This document shows, piece after piece, positions 16,437 through 25,806 of a DNA stretch of 64,000 nt. The notes below the pieces were generated by a model that saw only the letters and a list, made by a program, of their open reading frames with translations, did no database searches and was not told the origin of the DNA. Source of the DNA: Desulfosudis oleivorans Hxd3 (GTDB lineage: Bacteria > Desulfobacterota > Desulfobacteria > Desulfobacterales > Desulfosudaceae); the NCBI RefSeq assembly GCF_000018405.1, contig NC_009943.1, positions 1,181,001-1,245,000 of the forward strand, in the 5' to 3' direction. Position 1 is the first letter of the stretch, and each line of letters opens with the position of its first letter. A program made the translations under genes and the position numbers.

Positions 16437-17681
16437 TTACCGTTCTTCCCGGCCGATTGTCGCCAGCCGTTCGGACAAAACCCTGTGCAAGCGGATGCCG
16501 TCTTTATAATATTCAGTCTTTTCGATTTTTCTTGGATCATTTGGCCCGGGTGGCCCTTTCTGAATCAGCCGCTCCAGCACCGGCAGGGCAGCTTCCGGCC
16601 TATCCCGGTTTTCCAACAGCCGGGCATGAATATAAGGGATATAGGTCTGGTCCGGATAGAGGATCTCCGCCGTTTCAAGCAGCACGAAGAGCATCTCGAC
16701 CGTATACCCGGCCATCTCCATTCCTTTTCTGCACACCCATCCGCCTTCGATCACCATGGTGGCCAGTATGAATACCGGCCCGCAGGAATCGTAGGTGGGG
16801 TTTTCCCGAACGCAGAAAAGCAGGTCTTCCATGATCGGGTTCAGATGGGCCGCCTGGGTAAGAATATTGGCGGTTTGAATTTTCCGGGCCATGCTGACCT
16901 GGCGCCAGTAGTGGGCCTGAACACTGTGGGGATTCAGCCGCAGGGCTGCTTCAGCATATGCGATGGCCTTTTTGTATAAAGGTACGCCCATTTCATCATG
17001 GGCGTCATTGAAGGTGTAGTATTCGCCCCAGTTATAGCAGGCATAGCAGGCCCACATCTGTGCCAGCAGGTTTTCCGGGTGGTCGGCGGCCATGGTCTCG
17101 AACAGTTGCGCGGATGCCGAAAGGCTGTCGATATCGGCTCTCTGCCCCCACAGAACGATGGCCCTGCTCCATTTCTCCGACGGCGGCATGTCCGGCAGCA
17201 GCTCTCCGGTTGGCAGTGGGGCCACGGCGTAAATCCAGTCGCCATAGGTGGAGTGGACATACTCGCGGTCCGTGCAGTTGCTCAGGGCGTTTAACAGGAT
17301 ATAAAAGGCGTTCAGGTCCGTGCCGTCGATTTGGTGGGCTTTTACGGCATAGGCTTCGGCTTTTGCAAAACTTTTCTTTCTGGTTTTTGCGTGGTCCCGG
17401 CCCTTGATGTAGTACGCCCGGCCCAGCCATAAACAGGGTTCAATACGATCGGGGTATTTTTCCTCCAGCCCATGCAGGACGGCAATAAGATCCTCAATCA
17501 CCCGGCCCCCGTCCCACCGGTTGTCCCACAGCCGGGCAACCGTTTTCCATGAGGGGTCATCATCGGGAACGGGCAGGTGCCGGTCCCACACGTATGCGGC
17601 ATGACCGATGAGCGGGAAAATAAAGACAAAAACAAGGCCGGCAAATCCTGCTGTGCCGAAGAAAAAGCGGTGTTTTTTCAT
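16437..17681 (-). CDS. exported TPR-like protein
   Basis: 414 residues with an N-terminal signal peptide (residues about 7-28, ending LIGHAA). The mature part is all-helical with degenerate tetratricopeptide repeats, for example CLWLGRAYYIKGRD, FAKAEAYAVKAHQIDGTDLNA and AIAYAEAALRLNPHSVQAHY. Such proteins are protein-interaction scaffolds in the periplasm or at the outer membrane. No enzymatic motif is seen. It lies between glpC and the lipid transport operon, all on the minus strand, 42 bases after glpC. Confidence 0.7.
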   Translation of the reverse strand: MKKHRFFFGTAGFAGLVFVFIFPLIGHAAYVWDRHLPVPDDDPSWKTVARLWDNRWDGGRVIEDLIAVLHGLEEKYPDRIEPCLWLGRAYYIKGRDHAKTRKKSFAKAEAYAVKAHQIDGTDLNAFYILLNALSNCTDREYVHSTYGDWIYAVAPLPTGELLPDMPPSEKWSRAIVLWGQRADIDSLSASAQLFETMAADHPENLLAQMWACYACYNWGEYYTFNDAHDEMGVPLYKKAIAYAEAALRLNPHSVQAHYWRQVSMARKIQTANILTQAAHLNPIMEDLLFCVRENPTYDSCGPVFILATMVIEGGWVCRKGMEMAGYTVEMLFVLLETAEILYPDQTYIPYIHARLLENRDRPEAALPVLERLIQKGPPGPNDPRKIEKTEYYKDGIRLHRVLSERLATIGREER

Positions 17682-17723
17682 GGGCGTCTGTCCAATTGTT
17701 TGTTTCCGGAGGCCGTTTCCATA

Positions 17724-18926
17724 TCAGTATTTCGCCAGGGCCATGGCCAGCACCGATACCGGGTGCAGAACCTGAAGGCCGGTATGGGCCTCGATCTGCC
17801 ACTTGCAGGCCTCGCAGTCGGTGATCACCACGTCCGGGGCGGTTGCCCGAATCTGGCGAAACAGGGGTTGGCCGATGTCTTCGGCAAGGGTTTCAAACTC
17901 TTTTTTAAACCCGTAGGTGCCGGCCAGGCCGCAGCACTCCGAATGAAGCAGTGTCAGTTGCAGGCCGGGAATGCGGCGAAGCACTTCAATGGTGTACATG
18001 ACCCCGCCGGTCCGCTCCAGGTGGCAGGGGGAGTGGTAGGCGGCGGTCAGGTTCAGCGGTTTTAATGCCGGCAGGTTGCCGGCCTTGAACTTCTTATAGA
18101 GGAACCGGGTGATAAATTCGATATGGCCGTCAATGGCCGATGTGTCCATGTCCAGCAGCTCGGGGTAGTCCTGCTGCACCGTGAGAATGCACGAGGAGGA
18201 GGAAAAAACGATTTTCCGGCCTGTCCCTCTTGCCGCGGCTGCCAGGCTTTGAATGTTGGCATTCGCGTTTTTCCTTGCCTTGGAAAGGTTGCCGGCCGCG
18301 ATCAGCGGCACCCCGCAGCACTTCTGGGCCGGGGCGATCACCCCGATGTTCATGGCGTTGAGCACTGCCACCACGTCCCGGCCCAGATCGTGAAAATTGT
18401 AGTTGACATAGCAGCCGTAAAAATAGAGGACCTGCTCGGAAAAGGCTTTCTGAATACGGGCCTGGGCCTTGAGCTCGCCGGCAAACCGGCCGGAGGCGTA
18501 AGCCGGAAACCGGATTTTTGCGGAGATGTTTAAAAACAGGCCCAGCACCGTCTTTACCATGCCAAGGCCCAGCAGGAAGTTGGCCAGCCATGCGAGCCGG
18601 GTGGCAAAAAATCCAGCCAGGTCGGTATGGGTCAGCAGAAAATTACGGACCCGGTGGCGTTTTTTGAGCCGGGTGCTTCTTGCCAGGGAGATGAAATCGG
18701 TGATGCGCACCCCCGAAGGGCAAACCGTTTCACACCGCTTGCAGTTGTTGCAGTAGGCCAGTGAGCTGTCCGCCAGAAAAGGGGTCTTGATGCGCATGCG
18801 TTCGGCATCCGGGCCGGAATACTTGGGCCCCGGATAAAGCGGGGTCACCCGGGCCACCGGACAGTAGGCGGTGCACACGGTACACTTGATGCAGCGGTCA
18901 AAACTGGTGTTGTCAAGGTTGATCAT
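17724..18926 (-). CDS. glpC: anaerobic glycerol-3-phosphate dehydrogenase subunit C
   Basis: 400 residues from the ATG at 18926; the frame is open further upstream but overlaps glpB. Two ferredoxin-type [4Fe-4S] motifs, CIKCTVCTAYCP and CNNCKRCETVCP, lie in the first 80 residues. Two CCG domains follow (QKCCGVPLIAAG and HSECCGLAGTYG). GlpC anchors the GlpAB dehydrogenase to the membrane and carries electrons from glycerol 3-phosphate to the quinone pool. Its start overlaps the glpB stop by four bases (ATGA), so translation is coupled. Confidence 0.93.
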   Translation of the reverse strand: MINLDNTSFDRCIKCTVCTAYCPVARVTPLYPGPKYSGPDAERMRIKTPFLADSSLAYCNNCKRCETVCPSGVRITDFISLARSTRLKKRHRVRNFLLTHTDLAGFFATRLAWLANFLLGLGMVKTVLGLFLNISAKIRFPAYASGRFAGELKAQARIQKAFSEQVLYFYGCYVNYNFHDLGRDVVAVLNAMNIGVIAPAQKCCGVPLIAAGNLSKARKNANANIQSLAAAARGTGRKIVFSSSSCILTVQQDYPELLDMDTSAIDGHIEFITRFLYKKFKAGNLPALKPLNLTAAYHSPCHLERTGGVMYTIEVLRRIPGLQLTLLHSECCGLAGTYGFKKEFETLAEDIGQPLFRQIRATAPDVVITDCEACKWQIEAHTGLQVLHPVSVLAMALAKY

Positions 18927-20263
18927 GGCAAATCCGGATAGTCCTGGCGCTGGCGGGTGGCCGAATAGATGCCCCGGGCGATGCGCCGGCCCGTCACATA
19001 GCCGGTGGCAACGGCCACGCCGCCGCCGCACCCCTGGTTGACCGGGTCGTAGCCGGACAGCACCGCACCCGTGCAGAAAAGGTTTTCCACGGTCTCTCCC
19101 GCCGGGGTCTTCGGATGGAACGTGTCATCCGTGATGACCCCGGCGGAAAGAAACGCATGCCCCCCAGGGGCAAAAAAGTTTTCCGATCCCAGGCAGCGGG
19201 CTTCAGGCGACCGGGCCAGGGCCAGGTTGAAGACCGGCTCCGCGATTTGATCAAACCGGCTGACAAGGCCTCCTGAAAAGAAACTGCCGGTGGACAGCAC
19301 ATAAAACCCCGCTGTAAGGGTGTCGTTTTGGTTTTTTGTGCGGATGGCGGTTACACGGCCGTTGGCGATGGTCCCCTTTTCCACGGTTTCCCGCTGGATA
19401 AAGACACCGCCCATGGCCGCGAACCGGGACTTGAGCGCATTGTCCAGCCGCATGCCCGGCATGGAGGGGGGAAGGGTGGGTACTTCGTAAATGATTTTCC
19501 CGGTTTTTTGGCGCAGCCGGTCCAGCACCGCGTTGTGGCGTTCAATTCCCAGCACCGCCGGAAGCCCCACGATATCGGCGTCCGGGCAGGCCGTTCTGAT
19601 AAGACGGGCCATTTCATCCGGGTCCATGGTGTCAAATATCCGGGCGATGTCGATGGAGCGCATGGCGTGGACCGGTGAAGGGTTTTTCTCCTTTTCCGGC
19701 AGATGCATCTCGGCGCACTGAATGTCGCAGGCGGAAAACAGCTTGTGCCGTTTGAGGTTGGCTGCGGCCAGGCCGGGATGAAAGTCCCGAAAACCCTGAA
19801 TGTTCATGATGGTAATGGCCGGGGTGTGGTCGATGACCGACCGTATCTCCTGGTTGAAAACGCTTCGCTGGGAAAAGAAGGTGGGCTTCAGCGTGCCCAG
19901 GGCCGTGACGTGAAAGTGGTTGCGGGAACAGTTCTCATGGAGGGGCAGCCCGGCTCTGGCCATTTCCTGCCTGAAAAAGGCCAGGGCCTCTTTTATGGTG
20001 TCGATGCCGCACCGCGCGTAGGGGTGTTCCGAATGCATGTCGATAAACCGGGGCAGGGCGTCAAAGGGGTCGGGCACAACGGTGGCTTCCGGAAAATATC
20101 CCAGCAGGTCCACAGAGCCGGATGAAAAGTGCAGGGCGCTCATGCCCGAGGAGAGAATGGCGCAGGAAAGCCCTTCGGCAAGGCAGGTGATGCCGCAGGC
20201 AAGACCTGACAGGCCGCCACCGATGATCAGGCAGTCGTAGTCGGTGCTGTTATTCAAATTCAT
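18923..20263 (-). CDS. glpB: anaerobic glycerol-3-phosphate dehydrogenase subunit B
   Basis: 446 residues from the ATG at 20263. The N-terminus carries a dinucleotide-binding motif CLIIGGGLSGLACGIT, and the C-terminus has the family ending with GCGGGVAVATGYVTGRRI. GlpB is the flavoprotein-like second subunit that, with GlpA, oxidises glycerol 3-phosphate to dihydroxyacetone phosphate under anaerobic conditions. Its start lies inside the end of glpA (14-base overlap) and its stop overlaps glpC. Confidence 0.92.
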   Translation of the reverse strand: MNLNNSTDYDCLIIGGGLSGLACGITCLAEGLSCAILSSGMSALHFSSGSVDLLGYFPEATVVPDPFDALPRFIDMHSEHPYARCGIDTIKEALAFFRQEMARAGLPLHENCSRNHFHVTALGTLKPTFFSQRSVFNQEIRSVIDHTPAITIMNIQGFRDFHPGLAAANLKRHKLFSACDIQCAEMHLPEKEKNPSPVHAMRSIDIARIFDTMDPDEMARLIRTACPDADIVGLPAVLGIERHNAVLDRLRQKTGKIIYEVPTLPPSMPGMRLDNALKSRFAAMGGVFIQRETVEKGTIANGRVTAIRTKNQNDTLTAGFYVLSTGSFFSGGLVSRFDQIAEPVFNLALARSPEARCLGSENFFAPGGHAFLSAGVITDDTFHPKTPAGETVENLFCTGAVLSGYDPVNQGCGGGVAVATGYVTGRRIARGIYSATRQRQDYPDLP

Positions 20264-21908
20264 CCGCAAGACAGACCCCTTCTCCCCTGCCCGGGCTGGA
20301 AGCAACGGTTTTTCCCAGGCCGAAGATTCCCTGGCAGATCCAGTAGGAAAATTCGGCTTCCCTCAGGGTATCGCCCCACAGCACCGGCCGAATGCCTTTC
20401 CACCGCTCTTCTAAAAAGTCGATAAGCATTTTTGTGGCATCGGTGCCGTCGGTATGCCGGTGTTCGATAAAGGCGCCGGCGCTGCGGTAGGCGCAGAACA
20501 ACCCCTGGCAGGGCCCCATGCCGATGCGGGTCCGGCGCCGCAGGTCCACGATGTCCTTTACGTGCAGGTGTTTTAAGGCATAGGCCACCTCCCGGGAGGT
20601 GACCATTTCGCATTCGCAGATCAGGCCCGTGCCGCCGTCGCTCTCTTCAAGAATGTCGTCGGCCCGTTTGCCGTGGCGGTAGTAGGTCGACTGGGCCACG
20701 GATTCGGAAAAAGGCAGGGCGCGGACGCCCCGGGGAATCGGTTCTTCCGATCCGGGCAGGGGGGTCGCAGCGGTGCGGCAGGGAAGGTTTTCCCCCAGCT
20801 TTCGGCAGGCCAGGTTTACGGCCTTTTCCGCCATCAGCCGGGAGGTCATGAGCTTGCCCCCGGCAATGGTGATAAAATTTTTTACCTGGTCCCGCTGCTG
20901 ATGGTCGATGAGCACGATGCCCCGGGTGATGTTGCGGCCGTGGGTCTCGCCGGGTGACGCGGCCACCAGGGGCCGGACCCCGCAGAAGGCCCGCAGCACG
21001 CGGGTGCGGGACAGGTTGGGCACAAGACGTTCTCCTTCTTTGAGCAGGGTCCGGATTTCGTCGTCGGTGACCCGCAGATCGGAGATCGCCTCGTAGGCAA
21101 TGCGTTGGGAGGTGGTGCCGATCAGGGAGACGGTGTCCCCCGGCACCAGGATGTCGCCGTCAGCCGGTTTTCTGCAGCGGTTCAGCACCACGTTGTTGAT
21201 GCGGTAGTCCAGGATCACCATGGCACCCTTGGAGGGGAACATGACCAGCTCGATATCGGCCATTCTGCAGAGTTCCTGACCCCACACGCCGGAGGCGTTG
21301 ATCACCACCTTTGCCCGAATTTCAAATGTTTCCCTGGTGCACCGGTCCAGGCACCGGGCGCCGACAACCGCATCCTGATCCTGAATAAAACCGGTGACCC
21401 GGGTGTGAGTCAGGATTTGTGCCCCGCGTTCCGAGGCGTCTAAGGCATTGGCCGATGCCAGGCGAAAAGGATCAATGGTGGCGTCCGGCACGGTGACAGC
21501 CCGGGTGACGGCGGGGTTCAGGTTGGGTTCCATGGCCAGGGCGGTGGTAGCGTCGATCTCCCGGCAGGGAATGTCCGCCCTGCGGCAGGCCTGCACCAGG
21601 GCGTCATGGTAGGCCGGGTCGTCCTCCGGAAGGGAAACGAACAGGCCGCCGGTCTCTTCGATGCAGTGGCGGGCGATTTTTTTTAAAATCCGGTTTTCCG
21701 TGATGCACTCCACGGCGGATTCAAAGTCCTTGACCGCGTAGCGGGCACCGGAGTGCAAAAGGCCGTGGTTCCGCCCGGTGGTGCCGGCGGCCAGGTCGGT
21801 CCGCTCCACCAGCACGCAGGGAATGCCGCGCATAGCGCAGTCCCTGGCCACGGCGGTGCCGGTGGCGCCGCCGCCGATGACAAGAATGTCGGTTTCGATC
21901 TGTTTCAT
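20250..21908 (-). CDS. glpA: anaerobic glycerol-3-phosphate dehydrogenase subunit A
   Basis: 552 residues, the usual GlpA length. The N-terminal FAD motif ILVIGGGATGTAVARDCA and the family signature GRNHGLLHSGARYAVKD are present. The C-terminal BFD-like [2Fe-2S] region holds CECEMVTSREV and GMGPCQGLFC. This is the catalytic subunit that oxidises glycerol 3-phosphate. It is the first gene of glpABC, with a near-consensus promoter at 21927-21954. No glpK, glpF or glpR is nearby, so glycerol 3-phosphate may come from lipid turnover rather than glycerol uptake. Confidence 0.95.
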   Translation of the reverse strand: MKQIETDILVIGGGATGTAVARDCAMRGIPCVLVERTDLAAGTTGRNHGLLHSGARYAVKDFESAVECITENRILKKIARHCIEETGGLFVSLPEDDPAYHDALVQACRRADIPCREIDATTALAMEPNLNPAVTRAVTVPDATIDPFRLASANALDASERGAQILTHTRVTGFIQDQDAVVGARCLDRCTRETFEIRAKVVINASGVWGQELCRMADIELVMFPSKGAMVILDYRINNVVLNRCRKPADGDILVPGDTVSLIGTTSQRIAYEAISDLRVTDDEIRTLLKEGERLVPNLSRTRVLRAFCGVRPLVAASPGETHGRNITRGIVLIDHQQRDQVKNFITIAGGKLMTSRLMAEKAVNLACRKLGENLPCRTAATPLPGSEEPIPRGVRALPFSESVAQSTYYRHGKRADDILEESDGGTGLICECEMVTSREVAYALKHLHVKDIVDLRRRTRIGMGPCQGLFCAYRSAGAFIEHRHTDGTDATKMLIDFLEERWKGIRPVLWGDTLREAEFSYWICQGIFGLGKTVASSPGRGEGVCLADEFE

Positions 21909-21926
21909 TGCATGTGCCTTTCCAGC

Positions 21927-21954
21927 ATTATATAGATAGTACAGCCACCGTCAA
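21927..21954 (-). promoter_or_regulatory. sigma70-type promoter of glpABC
   Basis: On the minus strand TTGACG (21954-21949), a 16-base spacer and a perfect TATAAT (21932-21927). The start site would be near 21920, giving a very short leader of about 12 bases before the glpA ATG at 21908. Confidence 0.7.
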
Positions 21955-22116
21955 CAGGGGGTTTCTCTTTCCAAAGTAGAGTGGCGGCACGACTCGAGCG
22001 TTGAGAAGCTGTTGGCATCCTGTATCCTATTTGATATGTTGCGGCCATACCGGAAGAGGGGCGGTCAATGGGGTTTCCCTTCCCGGCGAAAGAGCGGCCC
22101 AACGACAGGTGAGGAT

Positions 22117-23952
22117 ATGATCCTGACTGGAAAAACAGTGAAGCAGGGAGTGGTTCTGGTTGCCGGTTTTGCCGTGGTCGTCTGTTACGGCTTCATTTTC
22201 AGTCCCTTTTTGCCAGGAAAGTACGGATTCCTGGGCCATGACTATGGATTTACCCTGCCGCAACTCCTCGACGGTTATGTGTGGTTCAAAAAGAACGGGG
22301 TGTTCCCTGTTTACTGGTTTTCTCCCTCTTTCTGCGGCGGCATTCCTGTTTTTGCGCATCCCATCAGCTATTTCTATTCGGTGGTTCAACTGCTGACCTT
22401 CTGGACGGGTCCCTTGCCTGCAATTGGTTTAAGTTTTTTACTCTTTGGAGTACTGGGCTTTTGGGGTTTCTACGTGCTGATGCATCGGGCCTGTGACTGT
22501 TCCCGGTCGGTTGCATTTCTGTGTGCCGTTCTTTTTCTGTTTAACGGGTTTTACTGGTCAAAGGTGCTTATCGGGGCGTTGATTTACATCGCTTTTATGC
22601 TGATCCCCTGGGTCGTGATCTGTCTGTTGTCAACCGGAACCCGGGAAAGAGCAACGTACGGAAGGGGGACACGCAACATGGTGGCCGCAGGACTGATGAT
22701 CAGTTACATGGTTTACTCCGGTACGCAGACCCTGCTCCCCGCCATCCTGCTGTCTGTTGTGATCACCGGCTGTCTCCTGTGTTTTCTGTATCCCCAGCGG
22801 TTTTTTCCGATCTCCTTTATCAGCCGTTTTGCCGGGGCCTGCCTGATTGCCCTGGGCCTTTCAGCGGCAAAGCTCTCTGCCGTGCTCCATTTTGTCGCCA
22901 ACTTTCCACGGAACCACTATCTGCTGCCCCAGATTGATGGCATGGGGAATCTTGTCAAGGTGGTGGCTGGCGCCTTGTGGGGTTCTCCGATGGATGCATT
23001 GGCCAGGGAGGCAATGGTCAATACTCAGTTTTTTTTAGGCCGGCATGAGTTTGAGTTCGGGGTGGGGCCAGTGCCTTTTGTCGTACTTATCGGTGCGGTG
23101 ACGGTGCTTCTTTTCCGGCGGCTCACATGGCGGAAAAGGACCTCCTTTGTCTCAGAGCACCCCCTGCTTTTCATAGCGACCGTTGTTCTGGCAGGCATAC
23201 CTTTGGCGCTGAATCTATATACGCCTGAATGGAACGCATTTTTAAAAAAGGTGCCGGTGATCGGCAGCAGCAGTCAGAATGTACGGTGGTTTTCTGTTTA
23301 TATACCGGCGCTGGTGCTGCTGACCGGTGTGGCCATGGAAAGAACAATCCCGTCCCGCCGGCTTCGTTCAATTTTGGCACTGGCAGGCGTGGCAATAACA
23401 ATTTTTTTCAACATGGTCATGGATCGAACCTATTATTCTCTGGAACAGAGCTATTCAGGTGTTCGTGTTCAACAGGCCTATTATGCCATTAAGCAGGGCG
23501 CCATTGATCCCAAAGTGACCCACATCAGTGCCCCGGTGGATAATTGTGGCCGTCCGGGGGCTCCAATCTACCGAAATGACGCATTTATTTATAACCATTC
23601 TCAGATGTTCTGCTACGAGGCAAGTTTCGGTTATGGTCTTGAGATGCTCCCTTTTGGCAGCCTGCACCTCGGGCCGGTGATGGATGTGGCTAACGGGGTT
23701 TTTAATATTAAGAATCCGGTTTGTTATGTGTTTCCCGGCGCAAACGGTTGTCGTCCGGGAGACCATTTTACTGCTGATCAGAAGGAGGCGGTCCTTGCTT
23801 TTACCCACTATCGCCCGTTTCCGTTTGCCATGCCTCTGGTACAGAAGGCAGCAAACTGGACGACAGTCTGCTGCCTTCTGTGCTGTATTTGCCTGCTGGC
23901 CGCAGATGGAACTCTGCGAATATGGCGGAAACTGAGCGGCATCGCTTCATAA
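22117..23952 (+). CDS. large polytopic membrane protein, YfhO/GT-C-like
   Basis: 611 residues from the ATG at 22117, chosen for AGGTGAGG just upstream; the frame opens earlier at 22012. It has many hydrophobic helices, with an acidic first outer loop (FLGHDYG). Next comes VYWFSPSFCGGIPVFAHPISYFYSVVQLL, which resembles the P-x-W and G-G-x-P segments of YfhO-like, GT-C-fold membrane proteins. Those proteins use lipid-linked sugars to decorate cell-wall polymers or lipids. The last third is a soluble outer segment ending in one more helix. The fold call is moderate, and a glycosyltransferase role is inferred, not shown. It is divergent from glpABC. Confidence 0.55.
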   Translation: MILTGKTVKQGVVLVAGFAVVVCYGFIFSPFLPGKYGFLGHDYGFTLPQLLDGYVWFKKNGVFPVYWFSPSFCGGIPVFAHPISYFYSVVQLLTFWTGPLPAIGLSFLLFGVLGFWGFYVLMHRACDCSRSVAFLCAVLFLFNGFYWSKVLIGALIYIAFMLIPWVVICLLSTGTRERATYGRGTRNMVAAGLMISYMVYSGTQTLLPAILLSVVITGCLLCFLYPQRFFPISFISRFAGACLIALGLSAAKLSAVLHFVANFPRNHYLLPQIDGMGNLVKVVAGALWGSPMDALAREAMVNTQFFLGRHEFEFGVGPVPFVVLIGAVTVLLFRRLTWRKRTSFVSEHPLLFIATVVLAGIPLALNLYTPEWNAFLKKVPVIGSSSQNVRWFSVYIPALVLLTGVAMERTIPSRRLRSILALAGVAITIFFNMVMDRTYYSLEQSYSGVRVQQAYYAIKQGAIDPKVTHISAPVDNCGRPGAPIYRNDAFIYNHSQMFCYEASFGYGLEMLPFGSLHLGPVMDVANGVFNIKNPVCYVFPGANGCRPGDHFTADQKEAVLAFTHYRPFPFAMPLVQKAANWTTVCCLLCCICLLAADGTLRIWRKLSGIAS

Positions 23953-24069
23953 TCGTCAGAAATATATGACAGATGGGCCGACCTGTTGTCAGTCAATTTC
24001 GCCTAATCGGGTATTTTTACGCCTGCCGGGGAAAGAGCACGATGGCGAAAAAGGTCTTTGTGTCTCTAT

Positions 24070-25674
24070 CTATTCCTCGTTTCCGGTCTGGAAGCTTATC
24101 TCTGCGTCGATGCGATAAACTTTGAAGCGGTTGTTCTCAAGAAAGAGGCCAATGAAGTGGAGTTGGTTGTCCCCGTCAAATACGATCGGTGTTTGTTGAT
24201 AATTGAAAAAAGAGTTAAAAGGTAGCACTTTGTCATCGTTTACGATGAGAAAACAGGAATATGGGGCTTCTCGTGCCAGGTAAGCCATGCAGTTGCTGTC
24301 AGGGCTGAAAAAAGGGGGTGTCGTGTCATCAAATGGCCCATGCTCTTTTTTGTCAACAACCATGAAGACCTTTTTGTTTTTCAAGGCTTTGTAAGCCACA
24401 TGCTTGGAATCGGGGCTGAAGACAGGCGTGCTGATATCGTCATACCATTCTGCCTTCTGGCCATCCACTACTACCGAACCCATTCCTTTCTCATTAGCGA
24501 TCCGGAAGGCCGTTCGCTGTGCGTCCGGAGAAAAGACCACTGGTGGTACAATACCCTCGTACGTAGCTATTGGATTGCCGTCATAAATGAAGGCGTATTG
24601 GTTTGTTTTGCCGGATACGATGCCTATATATGCATAATGTCGGGAGTCAGGGGAGAAGACAGGTTCGCCAACCCTGTCGAACAGAGGTCCCTTCTGATCT
24701 TCAACGCGGATTCGGTATCTGAATTCTTCGATCATGGTAAAGGCAAGCCGTGATGCATCCGGACTGAATACAGGCGGGGTGATCTGGGGCACCATGTACT
24801 CGTATACTTTTTTTACCGGGTTAAAGACGGTCTGGATCGTATATTTGCCAGACGGCATCTCCCTCCCGTTTTTTACGGTTATCCAGTTGTCATTTTTTAT
24901 GGCAACAAACACCAGTGATTTATTGTCAGGGGCCCAGGTCAGGGCCTCAGCCATGTCAAAAGGGCCGTAAGTCGTACTGTTTTGAACGACAAAATATTTT
25001 TTTTGAGTAGTGGCAATACAGGCGATATTTTTCGCATCTGGACTGAAGGCGATCTCGTCAATGATATCCCAGGCCCGTTCCTGGGGCTTCCCGTCGATCA
25101 CCAGAATCACCCGGCCCTGGTCAAGACCGGAATAGGCCAGTCGGCTGGAACCGGGGCCGAACACCAGCCCGATCTGGCGGTCAATGGCGTCAAAGGGATC
25201 ATGGGGTGTGCCGTTGAACAGCACCACCTGCTTACCTTCTTTCTGGGCAATATAGGCAAAGCTTTTTCCGTCCGGGCTGAATGTCAGGCAGCAGGCACCG
25301 TCAAACCCGGGGTATTCCGTCTTATCCACCACCACGATATTTTTGCCGGCAAGGGTTGCAATATATCCAACCCGGTTTTTTTGCGGGCTAAAAACAGGAA
25401 ATCCTCTGGCAATCTGGTCGTAAAGTTTTCCGGCCTTGTCATTTGTCATCACCTGCATGCCCGTCTCATTTTTAACAACATAGGCCAAGTGCGTCGAATC
25501 CGGGCTGATAACGGCTGACTCCGCGTAGGCCATACTGTCTTGAGGTTGTAAACTCAGGAACGTCTTTTTTATGGTAACGGAAGGGAGTGTGTTGGTCGTT
25601 CCCGGCGTGTTAGCAGCCAACAGAAAGGTAAGACCAACGGCCGCAATTTGAATAAGAGAGGCAAAGTGTTTCAT
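24070..25674 (-). CDS. exported WD40-like/TolB-like beta-propeller protein
   Basis: 534 residues with a signal peptide (residues about 5-28). The mature protein is made of about eleven repeats of roughly 40 residues around the core FSPD-x3-x-AY, such as FSPDGKSFAYIA, FSPDASRLAFTM, FSPDSRHYAYIG, FSPDAQRTAFRI and FSPDSKHVAYKA. This is typical of PD40/TolB-type beta-propellers. They act as binding platforms in the periplasm. No catalytic domain is attached. Upstream and downstream genes are on either strand without obvious linkage, so the partner is unknown. Confidence 0.75.
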   Translation of the reverse strand: MKHFASLIQIAAVGLTFLLAANTPGTTNTLPSVTIKKTFLSLQPQDSMAYAESAVISPDSTHLAYVVKNETGMQVMTNDKAGKLYDQIARGFPVFSPQKNRVGYIATLAGKNIVVVDKTEYPGFDGACCLTFSPDGKSFAYIAQKEGKQVVLFNGTPHDPFDAIDRQIGLVFGPGSSRLAYSGLDQGRVILVIDGKPQERAWDIIDEIAFSPDAKNIACIATTQKKYFVVQNSTTYGPFDMAEALTWAPDNKSLVFVAIKNDNWITVKNGREMPSGKYTIQTVFNPVKKVYEYMVPQITPPVFSPDASRLAFTMIEEFRYRIRVEDQKGPLFDRVGEPVFSPDSRHYAYIGIVSGKTNQYAFIYDGNPIATYEGIVPPVVFSPDAQRTAFRIANEKGMGSVVVDGQKAEWYDDISTPVFSPDSKHVAYKALKNKKVFMVVDKKEHGPFDDTTPPFFSPDSNCMAYLAREAPYSCFLIVNDDKVLPFNSFFNYQQTPIVFDGDNQLHFIGLFLENNRFKVYRIDAEISFQTGNEE

Positions 25675-25806
25675 GATGACTGTCTGTGTCGGATTTTCGT
25701 ATGCTTGAGCATGGCCATTTATAGCACAGGCGGTCTGAACGTGTAAACCTGGATCAGAGGGGGCAACCTATTCAAGGTCGGGTTCTTGTCAAAGGGCTGC
25801 ACACAT

